From: Bradyrhizobium sp. WBAH42
GTDB lineage: Bacteria; Pseudomonadota; Alphaproteobacteria; Rhizobiales; Xanthobacteraceae
Direction: 5' to 3'
Length of the DNA: 64,000 nt
Assembly (NCBI RefSeq): GCF_024585265.1
Contig: NZ_CP036533.1
Coordinates: 7,201,001 to 7,265,000, forward strand
Part shown: positions 1 through 8,393 of the stretch, piece after piece
Numbering within the stretch: the stretch's first letter is position 1
Layout of the letters: each line of letters begins with the position of its first letter
Made by a program: the position numbers and the translations under genes
Notes under the pieces: model-generated
What the model was told of the DNA's origin: nothing
Databases searched by the model: none
What the model saw: the letters and a program-made list of their open reading frames with translations, nothing else

Positions 1-1127
1 GCCGACGGCAGCAGCCCTGCGACGAACAGGCCGCCGATCGACAGGTTGGCAACGAAGCCGAGAATGATCAGGTTGATGCAGGGCGGGATCGTCTCCGCCA
101 TCACCGCCGAGGCCGCAAGCAGCGCCACCGCGCCGCCCGGGTTCTGCTTGGAGCGCCGCGCAGCCGGGATCAGCACCGAGCCGACCGCGGCGACGTCGGC
201 CATCTTCGAGCCGGAGATACCCGAGAACAGCACCATCGAGGCCACCATCACGACATTGAGGCCGCCGCGCATGCGGCCCACGGCACGCTGCAACAGCTCG
301 ATCAGCCGCACCGACATGCCGTTGGCTTCCATCAGATAGCCGACAAGGATGAAGAAGGGGATCGCGAGCAGGACGAAATTGTCGATGCCGCGCGCCATCT
401 GCTGGGCAAAGATCACGCCGGGCAGTGCGCCCTCGACCCAGATGAAGATCAGCGCGGCCAGAGCCAGCGCAAAGCCGATCGGCAATCCGCCGAACAGGGT
501 GGCGAAGAAGCCGATCATCATCAGGGTGCCCGCCGACGGCACCGAGGATGGCGACAGATAATCCCAGGCGAGGTAGAGGCCCGTCACGACGAGGATCGCG
601 ATGAGTCCCCTCGCGATATCGGGCAGCGGCCTCGCGCAGAGATGATCGATTGCGAACACCGTCATGAACAGCGCGCCGATCCCCATGGGATAGAAGGTCA
701 GCTCCAGCGGCAGACCGGAGCCGGTGGTCTGGCCGGCGGTGAGCGAGCCCAGCTTGATCGCGTTGTAGGCGACGTAGCCGGAAATCAGCACGATCAGCAG
801 CGCGCTTGCGGCATCGACCAGCGAACGCAGCCGCACCGGCAAGAGATCGCGGAAGAAGGAGACGCCGACATTCTCGCCGCGCGCGAGCGCGCTCGCCGCG
901 CCGAAGAAGGCCGAGCCGACCATCAGGCCGCGCGCGACGTCGTCGGACCATTCGACCGGCGCGTTGAAGAAGAAGCGCAGCAGCACGGAGGCGCAGACCA
1001 CCACGAGATCGGCGGCGAGCAGGACGGCCGCGATCGCGTCGCTGACGCGAAGCAGCAAGGTGATGCTGCCATGGCGGCCGGCCGAGAGGGGCACGGCGGC
1101 TGACATGGCCACGTCAGATTTGGTCAT
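1..1127 (-). CDS. TRAP transporter fused permease (DctQ-DctM), 3' part cut by window edge
   Basis: This inner-membrane protein would be the permease of a tripartite (TRAP) transporter, importing an organic acid delivered by the neighbouring binding protein. I translated the frame by hand from ATG at 1127; it stays open to base 1 (about 375 residues visible). The first ~190 residues are DctQ-like with several hydrophobic segments, then the same frame runs without a stop into DctM-like sequence rich in glycine and membrane helices, so the two subunits are fused. The start lies one base after the stop of the dctP gene (TGA-T-ATG), indicating translational coupling. Frame was checked at four places (near 60, 420, 600 and 720). 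The substrate cannot be read from the sequence. Confidence 0.85.
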   Translation of the reverse strand, partial: MTKSDVAMSAAVPLSAGRHGSITLLLRVSDAIAAVLLAADLVVVCASVLLRFFFNAPVEWSDDVARGLMVGSAFFGAASALARGENVGVSFFRDLLPVRLRSLVDAASALLIVLISGYVAYNAIKLGSLTAGQTTGSGLPLELTFYPMGIGALFMTVFAIDHLCARPLPDIARGLIAILVVTGLYLAWDYLSPSSVPSAGTLMMIGFFATLFGGLPIGFALALAALIFIWVEGALPGVIFAQQMARGIDNFVLLAIPFFILVGYLMEANGMSVRLIELLQRAVGRMRGGLNVVMVASMVLFSGISGSKMADVAAVGSVLIPAARRSKQNPGGAVALLAASAVMAETIPPCINLIILGFVANLSIGGLFVAGLLPS

Positions 1128-1128
1128 A

Positions 1129-2160
1129 TCAAGCTTGGGTCGCGCGGATGACGTCGATGACGGCCTTGGACTCCGGCCGCGCCTTGATGAAGTTCTCGTG
1201 TTGCGGCGCGACGCGCTTCTTGAACGCCTCGCGGTCGCATTCGGCCACGGTCACGCCCTTCTCGGTCAAGGCGGCCAGCGCCTCCTTCTCGACCGCGAGC
1301 CCATGGGCCCGGGTGTCGGCCGCGGCCTTCTTGGCGGCGTCGAGGAAACCCTCGCGCAGCTTCGGATCCATGCGGTTGTACGTCATGTCGCTGAAATAGA
1401 TCGCGAGCGGTGAGAAATTGTGCTGCGTCAGCGCGTAGAATTTCGACGTTTCGAAGAACTTGCTGGCGAGGATCGTCGGCGGGTCATGCTCCAGGCCATC
1501 CAGCACGCCAGCCTGCAAGGCCGTGTAGATTTCGCCGAACGCCAGCGGCGTTGCGGCGGCGCCCATCAGGCGCAGGCATTCGGTGATGACGGGATTGGGC
1601 AGCGTCCTGATCTTGAGGCCGGCGAGATCCTCCGGCGTCTTCACCGGCTTCTTCGCCAGCACGCTGCGCGAGCCGAAATTATAGGCCCAGGCGATGATGC
1701 GGATGTTGCCGCCCTTGAGCAGCGCGTCCTCGATCGGCTTGGCGGCGCCGGCCTCAAACGCTTTGGTCTGCTGCGGGAAGCTCGAGAACAGGAAGCCGAG
1801 ATCGAAGGTGCCGACCAGCGGCACCAGATTGGCCGAGATCGACGAGCCCGACACCATGAGGTCGATGACGCCGAGCTTCACCGAATTGATGACGTCGATC
1901 TCCTGACCGAGCTGGTTGTCGGGGAAGAAAGCGACCTCGATCTGCTCGCCGAGGCCGTTGCCCTTCAGGTTCTTGACCAGGTTGTCGTAGTAGACGCGGC
2001 CATTGGCGTATTTGGGATCGTTCGGCAGCGAGGAGGAGCATTTCAGCTTCAGCGTCGCAGCTTCGGCGCGGCCGATGATGGCGGGAGAGAGCACAATGCC
2101 GGCGGTGACCGCCGCCGATGACTTGATGAACGCGCGACGGTTCACGGGCACGATGGTCAT
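1129..2160 (-). CDS. TRAP transporter substrate-binding protein (DctP family)
   Basis: A periplasmic solute receptor of 343 residues for the TRAP permease encoded directly downstream. The chosen ATG is preceded by GGGAGAAG at a good distance and opens a twin-arginine type leader: RRAFIKS at residues 8-14, then a hydrophobic stretch and an AEA cleavage site near residue 35. The mature part has the DctP signature region (KIRTLPNP, followed by GEIYTALQAGVLDG). The frame stays open far upstream of this start, but that extension is low-complexity and lacks a signal peptide, so I ignore it. The TAT leader suggests export in folded form. Ligand unknown, probably a carboxylate. Confidence 0.9.
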   Translation of the reverse strand: MTIVPVNRRAFIKSSAAVTAGIVLSPAIIGRAEAATLKLKCSSSLPNDPKYANGRVYYDNLVKNLKGNGLGEQIEVAFFPDNQLGQEIDVINSVKLGVIDLMVSGSSISANLVPLVGTFDLGFLFSSFPQQTKAFEAGAAKPIEDALLKGGNIRIIAWAYNFGSRSVLAKKPVKTPEDLAGLKIRTLPNPVITECLRLMGAAATPLAFGEIYTALQAGVLDGLEHDPPTILASKFFETSKFYALTQHNFSPLAIYFSDMTYNRMDPKLREGFLDAAKKAAADTRAHGLAVEKEALAALTEKGVTVAECDREAFKKRVAPQHENFIKARPESKAVIDVIRATQA

Positions 2161-2583
2161 GGTGCGGCTTCTCCCTGGTCTTTTTCTTCGCCACGGTCGT
2201 TGCCGCAGCCGTTGCGCGGACTGTATGGCCAAAGCGACGACACAGGCAAGGTAGCCTGCTGCGGTCACGGAGCGTCGCGGCGCGCATACCGCCGTCACCA
2301 GCCAAGCGAAATCACTGCCATTTCCCGGAGATTTGCCGCGAGGATCGGCCTGCCGCCCGATCTGCGCAAGGAACGCCGTCGCCCATTGCACCGGATCAAT
2401 CCAATTGGAGCATGGATCAATGCGCAGTTGACATGGATGATGCCCTGACCAATTCCCCGTGCTCCGGCAGACGGACTGCCCCATTTTGCCGCGGCCCATG
2501 CGTGATCCAGAGCACAGACGGCCGCGTGGCGCGGGCTTAGAAAAAGTGACATCATCGTGCGCATTGCCGTTGGAGGTGACATC
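2161..2583. other. 423-base divergent intergenic region without a gene
   Basis: This gap separates the divergent dctP and caspase-like genes and must hold both promoters. No convincing ORF, RNA or strong sigma-70 hexamer pair was found. A short direct repeat of GTGACATCAT (2547-2556 and 2576-2585) flanks the caspase gene's ribosome site, and ATGGATCAAT-like words recur near 2411-2420; neither can be assigned a role. Confidence 0.5.
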
Positions 2584-4059
2584 ATGCGCCGTCCAGTGTT
2601 TTCGAATTTGCTTCTTGCGTCCGGTCTTCTCGCACTCAGTCAGTTGATGACGCCGACGGAAGCGGCCGCCGAAGCGCGGCTCGCGCTGGTGATCGGCCAA
2701 TCGGCCTATCGCACCGTGCCGGAGCTGCCCAACGCCGCCAACGACGCCAAGGGTATGACGGAGCTGCTCGGGAGTGCCGGCTTCACCGTCACCACGGCGG
2801 CCAATCTGGCGCAGACCGAGATGCGCGCGGCGATCTCGGACTTCGCCGGCAAGGTCAGTGCCAGCGGCGCCGACACCGTCGCGCTGGTGTTCTATGCCGG
2901 CCACGGCCTGCAGATCGACGGCGAGAACTATCTGGTGCCCGTCGATCTCGACCCCAAGCGCGAGGCCGACATCCCGCTGCAGGGCGTGCGGCTGAACGAC
3001 CTGCTCAACACGCTCGGCGCGCTGCCGACGCGGGCCCGCATCTTCATGCTCGACGCCTGCCGCAACAACCCGTTCCCCGCGCTCAGCGGCGCCGGCCACG
3101 GTCTTGCGATCGTCGACACCAAGGCCGGCGCGCCCGGCTCCTTCATCTCCTACTCGACCTCGCCCGGCGCCGAGGCCGAGGACGGCAACGGCATCGACAG
3201 CCCCTACACAACCGCCGCGCTGACCATTGCCAAGCAGCCGAACCTGCCGATCGAGGAAGTGTTCAAGCGCATCCGCGTCGCCGTGGCGCAATCGACCGAC
3301 GGGCGGCAGATCCCATGGGAAAGCTCCTCGCTGACCACCGACTTCAAGTTCTTCGGCGAGAGCAGCGGCAGCACGCCCGCGCTTCCCGGCGCGAACGCGA
3401 TGGCGCTCGCCAGCGGCACGCGCAGCGTCGAAGACTGGCGCAAGACGTTGCAGGGCAAGCCGGCCATGGTGGCCTATGAGCTCGTGATCACCGAGGACAC
3501 GGTGGAGGCATATCAGGCCTATATCGAGCTGTATGCCCAGGACACCCGCACCCCGCGCCTGCGCACGGTGCTGGAGCGGCGTCGCCAGATGCTGGCGTGG
3601 GAGCGTGCCACCGCCATCAACACCCGCGCCTCGTTCGAAGCTTATCTAGCGAACTGGGACAACAGCGATCTCGCGGCAACCGCGCGCCGGCTGCTGCTGC
3701 GCGTGCAGAATCGCAATTACGCCGTGCCCGTCGCCGCCGCGGTGACGCCCGTCGCGGTCGCGATGGCGCCGACCTGCCCGTGCTCGACGCCCGCGACCCC
3801 GGCAACGCCGGTCAACCCCTCGGTTCCGCCCGTGATCAAGAAGCGCGTCGACGAGACCCCGCCGAAGCGCAAGCTGGTCGAGACGCCGCCCAAGCGACGG
3901 CCGTCCGAGCAAGTGGTCTACGAGCGCGCGCCGCCGCCGGATCGCGGCCCGCCGCCGGAGGCTGTGATGCAAGGCATCGGCATCGGCGTAGGGATCGGCC
4001 TCGGCATGGGAATGGGCGGCCGCGGCGGAGACCACAATGGCGGGTACCGCAGATACTGA
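2584..4059 (+). CDS. secreted caspase-like (peptidase C14) protein
   Basis: A 491-residue protein with a signal peptide (residues 1-29, ending AAA) followed by a caspase/metacaspase domain. The catalytic dyad is intact: His107 in FYAGHGLQ and Cys159 in DACRNNPF. Residues ~265-380 form a second alpha-helical region with WERA and YLANW-type motifs resembling Sel1/TPR-like spacers. The tail is Lys/Pro-rich and ends in a Gly/Met run. The ATG at 2584 is chosen because GGAGGT (2572-2577) sits six bases upstream; an in-frame earlier start at 2557 lacks this. Family knowledge: bacterial caspase homologues are Arg/Lys-specific proteases in several known cases; substrate and trigger here are unknown. 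It stands alone, divergent from the TRAP genes. Confidence 0.85.
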   Translation: MRRPVFSNLLLASGLLALSQLMTPTEAAAEARLALVIGQSAYRTVPELPNAANDAKGMTELLGSAGFTVTTAANLAQTEMRAAISDFAGKVSASGADTVALVFYAGHGLQIDGENYLVPVDLDPKREADIPLQGVRLNDLLNTLGALPTRARIFMLDACRNNPFPALSGAGHGLAIVDTKAGAPGSFISYSTSPGAEAEDGNGIDSPYTTAALTIAKQPNLPIEEVFKRIRVAVAQSTDGRQIPWESSSLTTDFKFFGESSGSTPALPGANAMALASGTRSVEDWRKTLQGKPAMVAYELVITEDTVEAYQAYIELYAQDTRTPRLRTVLERRRQMLAWERATAINTRASFEAYLANWDNSDLAATARRLLLRVQNRNYAVPVAAAVTPVAVAMAPTCPCSTPATPATPVNPSVPPVIKKRVDETPPKRKLVETPPKRRPSEQVVYERAPPPDRGPPPEAVMQGIGIGVGIGLGMGMGGRGGDHNGGYRRY

Positions 4060-4110
4060 GCCGGTCCGGCACAAGCAGCATTCGGCTCGCGCCAATCGCG
4101 CGAGCCGAAC

Positions 4111-4476
4111 TTATTGCGACAGCGTCGGGTAGTCCCGGAGCACGGCTTCCCGAATCCAGCCTGCCTGGATCGCGCGCGACAGGATCTGCGCCGTCTTGAT
4201 GTCCTCAGCCTTCATGCAGAGATCCACGATGCGGCGCACCGCATCGTCGCGCATCAGATCGTCGGAGATCTTCATCGCGATCTCCATCGCGGTGCGGGCC
4301 GCGCGTTCATAGCGCTCGCGCGTGCTGGCCGGCGCTGAAGCTCCGGCGGCCTCGGCGATCGTTCGCGCCGCCTGGCAGATGTTGCGGATCCGGTCGGCGG
4401 CCTCGATATCGCCGATCGGCCTCCCGACTGGCTCGTCCCAGACGTCTGCCGGCTCTCGCCTCGCGAACCACTTCAT
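4111..4476 (-). CDS. conserved hypothetical protein, 121 residues
   Basis: I do not recognise a named family. The protein begins MKWFARREP, has no signal peptide or membrane helix, and is predicted largely helical with many Ala, Arg, Asp and Glu residues (ERYERAARTAMEIAMKI, then DDLMRDDAVRRIVDL). The ATG at 4476 follows GGGTGGGG and was preferred to an upstream in-frame start that would overlap the LTxxQ gene. It lies 34 bases after that gene's stop and probably shares its transcript. A cytoplasmic helical-repeat or adaptor-like protein is possible, but that is only a guess from composition. Confidence 0.7.
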   Translation of the reverse strand: MKWFARREPADVWDEPVGRPIGDIEAADRIRNICQAARTIAEAAGASAPASTRERYERAARTAMEIAMKISDDLMRDDAVRRIVDLCMKAEDIKTAQILSRAIQAGWIREAVLRDYPTLSQ

Positions 4477-4510
4477 TGCCCCACCCGTGGTCTTCAATTG
4501 CTCGCGGCGT

Positions 4511-5839
4511 TCAGGACATGCGGCGCGGGCCGATCGCCTCGAACTGCGCCTTCTGCTCGTCGTTGAGCGTGGCGTAGAAATCATCGAGCGCCGCCCGCAC
4601 CGACTTGATCCCGTCCAGCATGACGTCGAGGCGCTTGCGAATCGCGGCCATGCGGGCCGGCGGCGTCATCACCTCATTGGGCTCGCAGGCCGCCTTGAGC
4701 GATGCGCTGACTTTGGCGCTGGTGTCCTGGAGCACCTGGAGCGCCGCGCGCTGGGTGTCGTTGGGACGAAGTCTTTCTTCGATCGTAGCGCCGGGCCAAT
4801 CGAACGCGGCAGACGCGCCGCAGGTCTGCACCGAGGATCCGCCCGCATTGTTCGATGCCGCGGCACGACGCTGATCGTCGGCGAGCGCGTTGAAGCGCGC
4901 CTTCTGCTCGTCGTTGAGTGAACCATAGAATGTGTCGAGCGCGGGCTGGACCAGCTCGACGGCCTTCTGCATCGCCTCGACACGCTGCTGCATGGCGGCG
5001 AGCCGGCCGGGCGCCGTGGCTGCGGCCTGCATCGGACAGGATGTGCGGATCAATGCCGCCGCGTCGACCGAGGCGTTGCCGAGCGCATCGAGAGCCGCGC
5101 CCTGCGCATCCGTCGGCTGCACCGTGGCCGCGATCTGATCGATCGGCAGGCCGACGATGGCGCGGCGGTCGCTGCCGCAGAGCTCATCCAGCGGCGCGCT
5201 GCGCGCCCGCCGCCGTCCCTGCGGCTGCTGCGGCAGATAGGCCGACAGCCGATCATAACCGTAGGGGCCGAAAATGCCGGCATAGATGTCCGGATAGCCG
5301 TAGCCCCAGAAGCCGAGCCCGTCGCCCCAGATCGCGTAATCGTAGAGGTCGTTATAGGCGAACGGCCAGAACAGCGGCCCGACCCAGCCATAGCCGCCAC
5401 CCGGATGTTGCCACCACCCGCTGCTTGCGCCGCCCCAGCCGGCGAGTGCTGCCGCCGCGGCGATCTGCGCGCGGGCCGCCGGATTGCTGATCAGCCGGCC
5501 GTTGCGGAATGCGCTGGCGTTCCAGGCGTTGCGGAAGTTCGCCGGCCGTATCGCGGCATTGCGGATCTGACCGAAGCTCGGGCCGCCGCGTCGGGCACCG
5601 GTTGTGAACCGCATCCCGCGATGATGCCCGCCGCCATGCGCGTGCCCGCCGCCGTGCCCACGGAAATGGCCGCCGCCGTGATGACCACCACCATGGTGAC
5701 CACCGCCGTGATGGCCATGGCCATGCCCGCCTCCGTGGCCGCCGCCATGTCCACCTCCATGTCCGCCCTTCGCCAGCGCCGCACCCGCCAGCAGGCAGGC
5801 GAAGGCCATTGCGGCAATTCCAACGACCGGTCGCACCAT
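4511..5839 (-). CDS. His/Gly-rich envelope protein with two LTxxQ (Spy/CpxP-like) domains
   Basis: A 442-residue exported protein. After a signal peptide (about residues 1-23, ending ALA) comes a striking HGGGH/HHGGG repeat tract over roughly residues 25-75, likely able to bind metal. A Trp/Tyr/Gly-rich middle follows, then two related helical domains each with the LNDEQKA form of the LTxxQ motif (near residues 310 and 430), as in periplasmic Spy/CpxP chaperones. GGGAGGG lies just before the ATG at 5839. A GGAAC-N16-GGTT site on this strand (5920 to 5896) may be an EcfG-type stress promoter. Inferred role: metal or envelope-stress response in the periplasm. Confidence 0.8.
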   Translation of the reverse strand: MVRPVVGIAAMAFACLLAGAALAKGGHGGGHGGGHGGGHGHGHHGGGHHGGGHHGGGHFRGHGGGHAHGGGHHRGMRFTTGARRGGPSFGQIRNAAIRPANFRNAWNASAFRNGRLISNPAARAQIAAAAALAGWGGASSGWWQHPGGGYGWVGPLFWPFAYNDLYDYAIWGDGLGFWGYGYPDIYAGIFGPYGYDRLSAYLPQQPQGRRRARSAPLDELCGSDRRAIVGLPIDQIAATVQPTDAQGAALDALGNASVDAAALIRTSCPMQAAATAPGRLAAMQQRVEAMQKAVELVQPALDTFYGSLNDEQKARFNALADDQRRAAASNNAGGSSVQTCGASAAFDWPGATIEERLRPNDTQRAALQVLQDTSAKVSASLKAACEPNEVMTPPARMAAIRKRLDVMLDGIKSVRAALDDFYATLNDEQKAQFEAIGPRRMS

Positions 5840-5895
5840 CGCACCCTCCCGCGCACAGCCCTGCCATTGAGGCATCGGAACTTGGCGGGAATTGG

Positions 5896-5920
5896 AACCG
5901 GCAACATTACCGAAAGTTCC
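5896..5920 (-). promoter_or_regulatory. candidate EcfG-type promoter of the LTxxQ gene
   Basis: On the minus strand GGAAC (5920-5916) is followed after 16 bases by GGTT (5899-5896), one mismatch from the GGAAC-N16/17-CGTT consensus of the alphaproteobacterial general-stress sigma factor EcfG. It would give a leader of about 50 bases before the ATG at 5839. Confidence 0.35.
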
Positions 5921-5938
5921 CGGACTGGGGCGCGGGCC

Positions 5939-7363
5939 TTATGCCTCCGGCACGATCTTGCCGGGGTTGAAGATATTGAGCGGATCGAGCGCCTTCTTCA
6001 GGGCCCGCATCGCATCGAGCGCCTCGGGGCCGAGCTCGGCCTTCAGATATTTCTGCTTGCCCTGGCCGATGCCGTGCTCGCCGGTACAGGTGCCGTCCAT
6101 CGCCTGCGCACGCTCGACCAGGCGGTGCATGAACTCCTCGCCGCGCGCCATCTCGTCGGCATCGTTGGTGTCGCAGACCAGCGAGCAGTGGAAATTGCCG
6201 TCACCGACATGGCCGACGATCGGCGACAGCAAATTGAGGCGCTTGAGGTCTTCCTCGGTCTCGCTGACGCAGTCGGCGAGCCGCGAGATCGGTACGCAGA
6301 CGTCGGTTGCGACCACGCCGATGCTGTCGCCGGGCCGCAGCGCCTTCACCGACCAATAGGCGTCGTGCCGCGCCTGCCACAGCTTGGTGCGATCCTCCGG
6401 CTTGGTGGTCCAGGAGAAATCGCCGCCGCCGCAGTCCTTTGCGATCTCGCCGAAGGCCTTCGACTGCTCGGCGACCTCGACCTCGCTGCCGTGGAATTCC
6501 ATCAGCAGCAGCGGCGTCTCGGGCAGAGTCAGCTTGGAATAGGCGTTGCAGGCCTTCACCTGCGCGGCGTTGAGCAGCTCGATGCGCGCCACGGGAATGC
6601 CGGTCTGGATCGCCAGGATCACGGCCTGGCAGGCGCCGTGCACGGTCTCGAACGACACCGCGCCGGCCGCGATCGTCTCGGGGATGCCGCGCAGGCGGAT
6701 GGTCAATTCCGAGATGATGCCGAGCGTGCCTTCGGCGCCGACGAACAGATGCGTCAGGTCATAGCCCGCGGAGGATTTCTTGGCGCGCGTGCCCGTGGTG
6801 ATGATCTCGCCGTCGCCGCGCACCACTTTCAGCGCCAGCACGCTGTCGCGCATGGTGCCGTAGCGCACCGCATTGGTGCCGGAGGCGCGGGTCGAGGCCA
6901 TGCCGCCGAGCGAAGCATCCGCGCCCGGATCGATCGGGAAGAACAGGCCCTGGTCGCGCAGATGCTCGTTCAGCGCCTTGCGGGTGACGCCGGGCTGGAT
7001 CACGCAGTCGAGGTCCTCGGCATGCACCGCGAGCACCTTGTTCATGTCGCGCAGGTCGATCGAGATGCCGCCGGCAGGCGCGTTGACCTGGCCCTCCAGC
7101 GAGGTGCCGGTGCCGAAGGCAATGACGGGCACGCGATGTTTCGCGCAGATCCGCACCACGTCCTGGATGTCGGCGGTCTCCTGCGCCATCACCACGCCGT
7201 CCGGCGGCTGATTGACGATCCACGTGGTGGTATGGCCGTGCTGCTCGCGCACGGCCTGCGAGGTGATGAGGCGGTTGCCGAAGCGTGCGGCAAGCTGCTC
7301 CAGCGCGCTTGCGAGGGCTTTCGGCTCCGGCCGCGGCGGATTATTGGTGATGGTCGTACCCAC
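5939..7363 (-). CDS. FAD-binding D-lactate dehydrogenase (cytochrome)-type oxidase
   Basis: A 474-residue soluble or peripheral flavoprotein of the vanillyl-alcohol-oxidase/Dld family, which oxidises D-2-hydroxy acids and passes electrons to cytochrome or quinone. The FAD-binding half shows FGTGTSLEGQ and the family pattern PGADASLGGMASTRASGTN; the C-terminal half ends with the signature GEHGIGQGK and FNPGKIVP. I chose the GTG at 7363 because GGGAGG lies six bases upstream. Divergent from the thioesterase gene. The exact substrate (D-lactate, glycolate or another 2-hydroxyacid) cannot be separated by eye; a glycolate oxidase GlcD would normally have GlcE/GlcF neighbours, which are absent. Confidence 0.88.
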   Translation of the reverse strand: MGTTITNNPPRPEPKALASALEQLAARFGNRLITSQAVREQHGHTTTWIVNQPPDGVVMAQETADIQDVVRICAKHRVPVIAFGTGTSLEGQVNAPAGGISIDLRDMNKVLAVHAEDLDCVIQPGVTRKALNEHLRDQGLFFPIDPGADASLGGMASTRASGTNAVRYGTMRDSVLALKVVRGDGEIITTGTRAKKSSAGYDLTHLFVGAEGTLGIISELTIRLRGIPETIAAGAVSFETVHGACQAVILAIQTGIPVARIELLNAAQVKACNAYSKLTLPETPLLLMEFHGSEVEVAEQSKAFGEIAKDCGGGDFSWTTKPEDRTKLWQARHDAYWSVKALRPGDSIGVVATDVCVPISRLADCVSETEEDLKRLNLLSPIVGHVGDGNFHCSLVCDTNDADEMARGEEFMHRLVERAQAMDGTCTGEHGIGQGKQKYLKAELGPEALDAMRALKKALDPLNIFNPGKIVPEA

Positions 7364-7450
7364 GGAATTCCTCCCGACGAGAAGAGACCGTGGCAAAGGA
7401 CATATAACCGGTCAAGTCAAGGGACCGGACGCATAGCTTGGGAAGGACAC

Positions 7451-7957
7451 ATGCCGGAGACCGCCGCCACAGCGCCGAACGCAGAGCCGTTTCGCTCCTC
7501 GATCATGCAGATCGAGCCGCAATGGATCGACTATAACGGCCATCTCAACATGGCCTATTACAACGTGATGTTCGACCGGGCGATCGACGAGTTCTGGCTC
7601 GAACTCGGGATTGGCCCGGTCTACAAGAAAGAGCGCCACGGCTCGACCTTCACCGCCGAGTGCCACGTGCGCTATTTGCGCGAGATCCATCTCGGCGATC
7701 CCGTGCAAATCCTGGTGTGGCTGCTGGAGGCCGACGACAAGCGGCTGCACACATTCGAGGAGCTGCGGCACGGCACCGAGGGCTGGCTGTCGGCAACGTC
7801 CGAGAACATGTCGCTGCACATGGACATGAAGGCGCGGCGCGTTGCGCCGTTTCCGCCCGACATCCGGCAGCGTATTGCCGGGGTCGCCAAGTCCCACAGC
7901 GCCTTGACGCGACCCGAGGGCATCGGCCGGAATGTGGCGATGCCCTCGAAGCGCTAG
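7451..7957 (+). CDS. hot-dog fold acyl-CoA thioesterase
   Basis: A 168-residue cytoplasmic protein of the 4-hydroxybenzoyl-CoA thioesterase/YbgC class, hydrolysing acyl-CoA thioesters. The diagnostic N-terminal motif WIDYNGHLNMAYY (residues 25-37) carries the expected Asp27 and His31, followed by an FDRAIDEF helix and HVRYLREI strand. GGAAGGA precedes the ATG. The frame is open upstream for a long way, but codons there are antisense to the flavoprotein gene and not part of this protein. Some family members in Rhizobiales belong to carnitine metabolism; nothing nearby supports that here. Confidence 0.85.
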   Translation: MPETAATAPNAEPFRSSIMQIEPQWIDYNGHLNMAYYNVMFDRAIDEFWLELGIGPVYKKERHGSTFTAECHVRYLREIHLGDPVQILVWLLEADDKRLHTFEELRHGTEGWLSATSENMSLHMDMKARRVAPFPPDIRQRIAGVAKSHSALTRPEGIGRNVAMPSKR

Positions 7958-7973
7958 TGCGCGATCCGCCGCG

Positions 7974-8147
7974 CTATATCCTATTGCGGCCGCGCGCCAG
8001 ACCGACGACGGCCGAGACCAGGAACAGAACGACTGCGATGAAGAAGATGATCTTGGCGATCTCGATCGAAGCGCCGGCGACGCCGCCGAAGCCCAGGATG
8101 CCGGCGATCAGTGCGATAACCAGAAACGTCACAACCCAGCCTAGCAT
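7974..8147 (-). CDS. DUF1328 small membrane protein
   Basis: A 57-residue two-helix membrane peptide (MLGWVVTFLVIALIAG start, then an IIFFIAVVLFLVSAVVGL helix and a basic GRNRI end), matching the YtjA/DUF1328 family. I translated it by hand; it is easily missed because of its size. GAGGG sits upstream of the ATG. On its strand GGAAC (8236-8232) and GATT (8214-8211) are 17 bases apart, a partial match to the EcfG stress-promoter motif. Family members are often stress-induced, but their molecular role is unknown. Confidence 0.85.
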   Translation of the reverse strand: MLGWVVTFLVIALIAGILGFGGVAGASIEIAKIIFFIAVVLFLVSAVVGLARGRNRI

Positions 8148-8210
8148 GGTCAAACCCTCGTCTTGATGTTGTCTGCGATCGACGCGGCTGGCCGCGCCAC
8201 CTGCCCTGAC

Positions 8211-8236
8211 AATCTCGACGCGGGAACGATAGTTCC
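8211..8236 (-). promoter_or_regulatory. candidate EcfG-like promoter of the DUF1328 gene
   Basis: Minus-strand GGAAC, 17-base spacer, then GATT (two mismatches to CGTT). The -35 element is itself part of a perfect palindrome, GGAACGATAGTTCC at 8223-8236. The predicted leader is about 56 bases. Confidence 0.3.
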
Positions 8237-8393
8237 GGCCCCGGCGGGAGCGAAATTCGCTGGCTCAGCTGGAACAAATCGGCGCGCCGCGCACGTGGAA
8301 AACCCTGCCCGGCGCCCCCATATAGGCACCAATCCCTGTTAAGAAGGCTCCCTTCCACCACCCCGCGGTGCCATCGTGGGGCCGATGATTCGC

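Noticed and set aside
2161..3291. Upstream in-frame extension of the TRAP binding protein
   Set aside because: It overlaps the caspase gene antisense, has no homology-like motifs, and the start at 2160 begins a proper TAT signal behind GGGAGAAG.
5405..7957. Very long open frame on the plus strand opposite the LTxxQ and flavoprotein genes (similar long frames opposite uvrD, 8265-10460, and ppdK, 40302-43031)
   Set aside because: GC-rich antisense frames; the other strand has full conserved motifs, and these frames have none. Only the 7451-7957 part is real.
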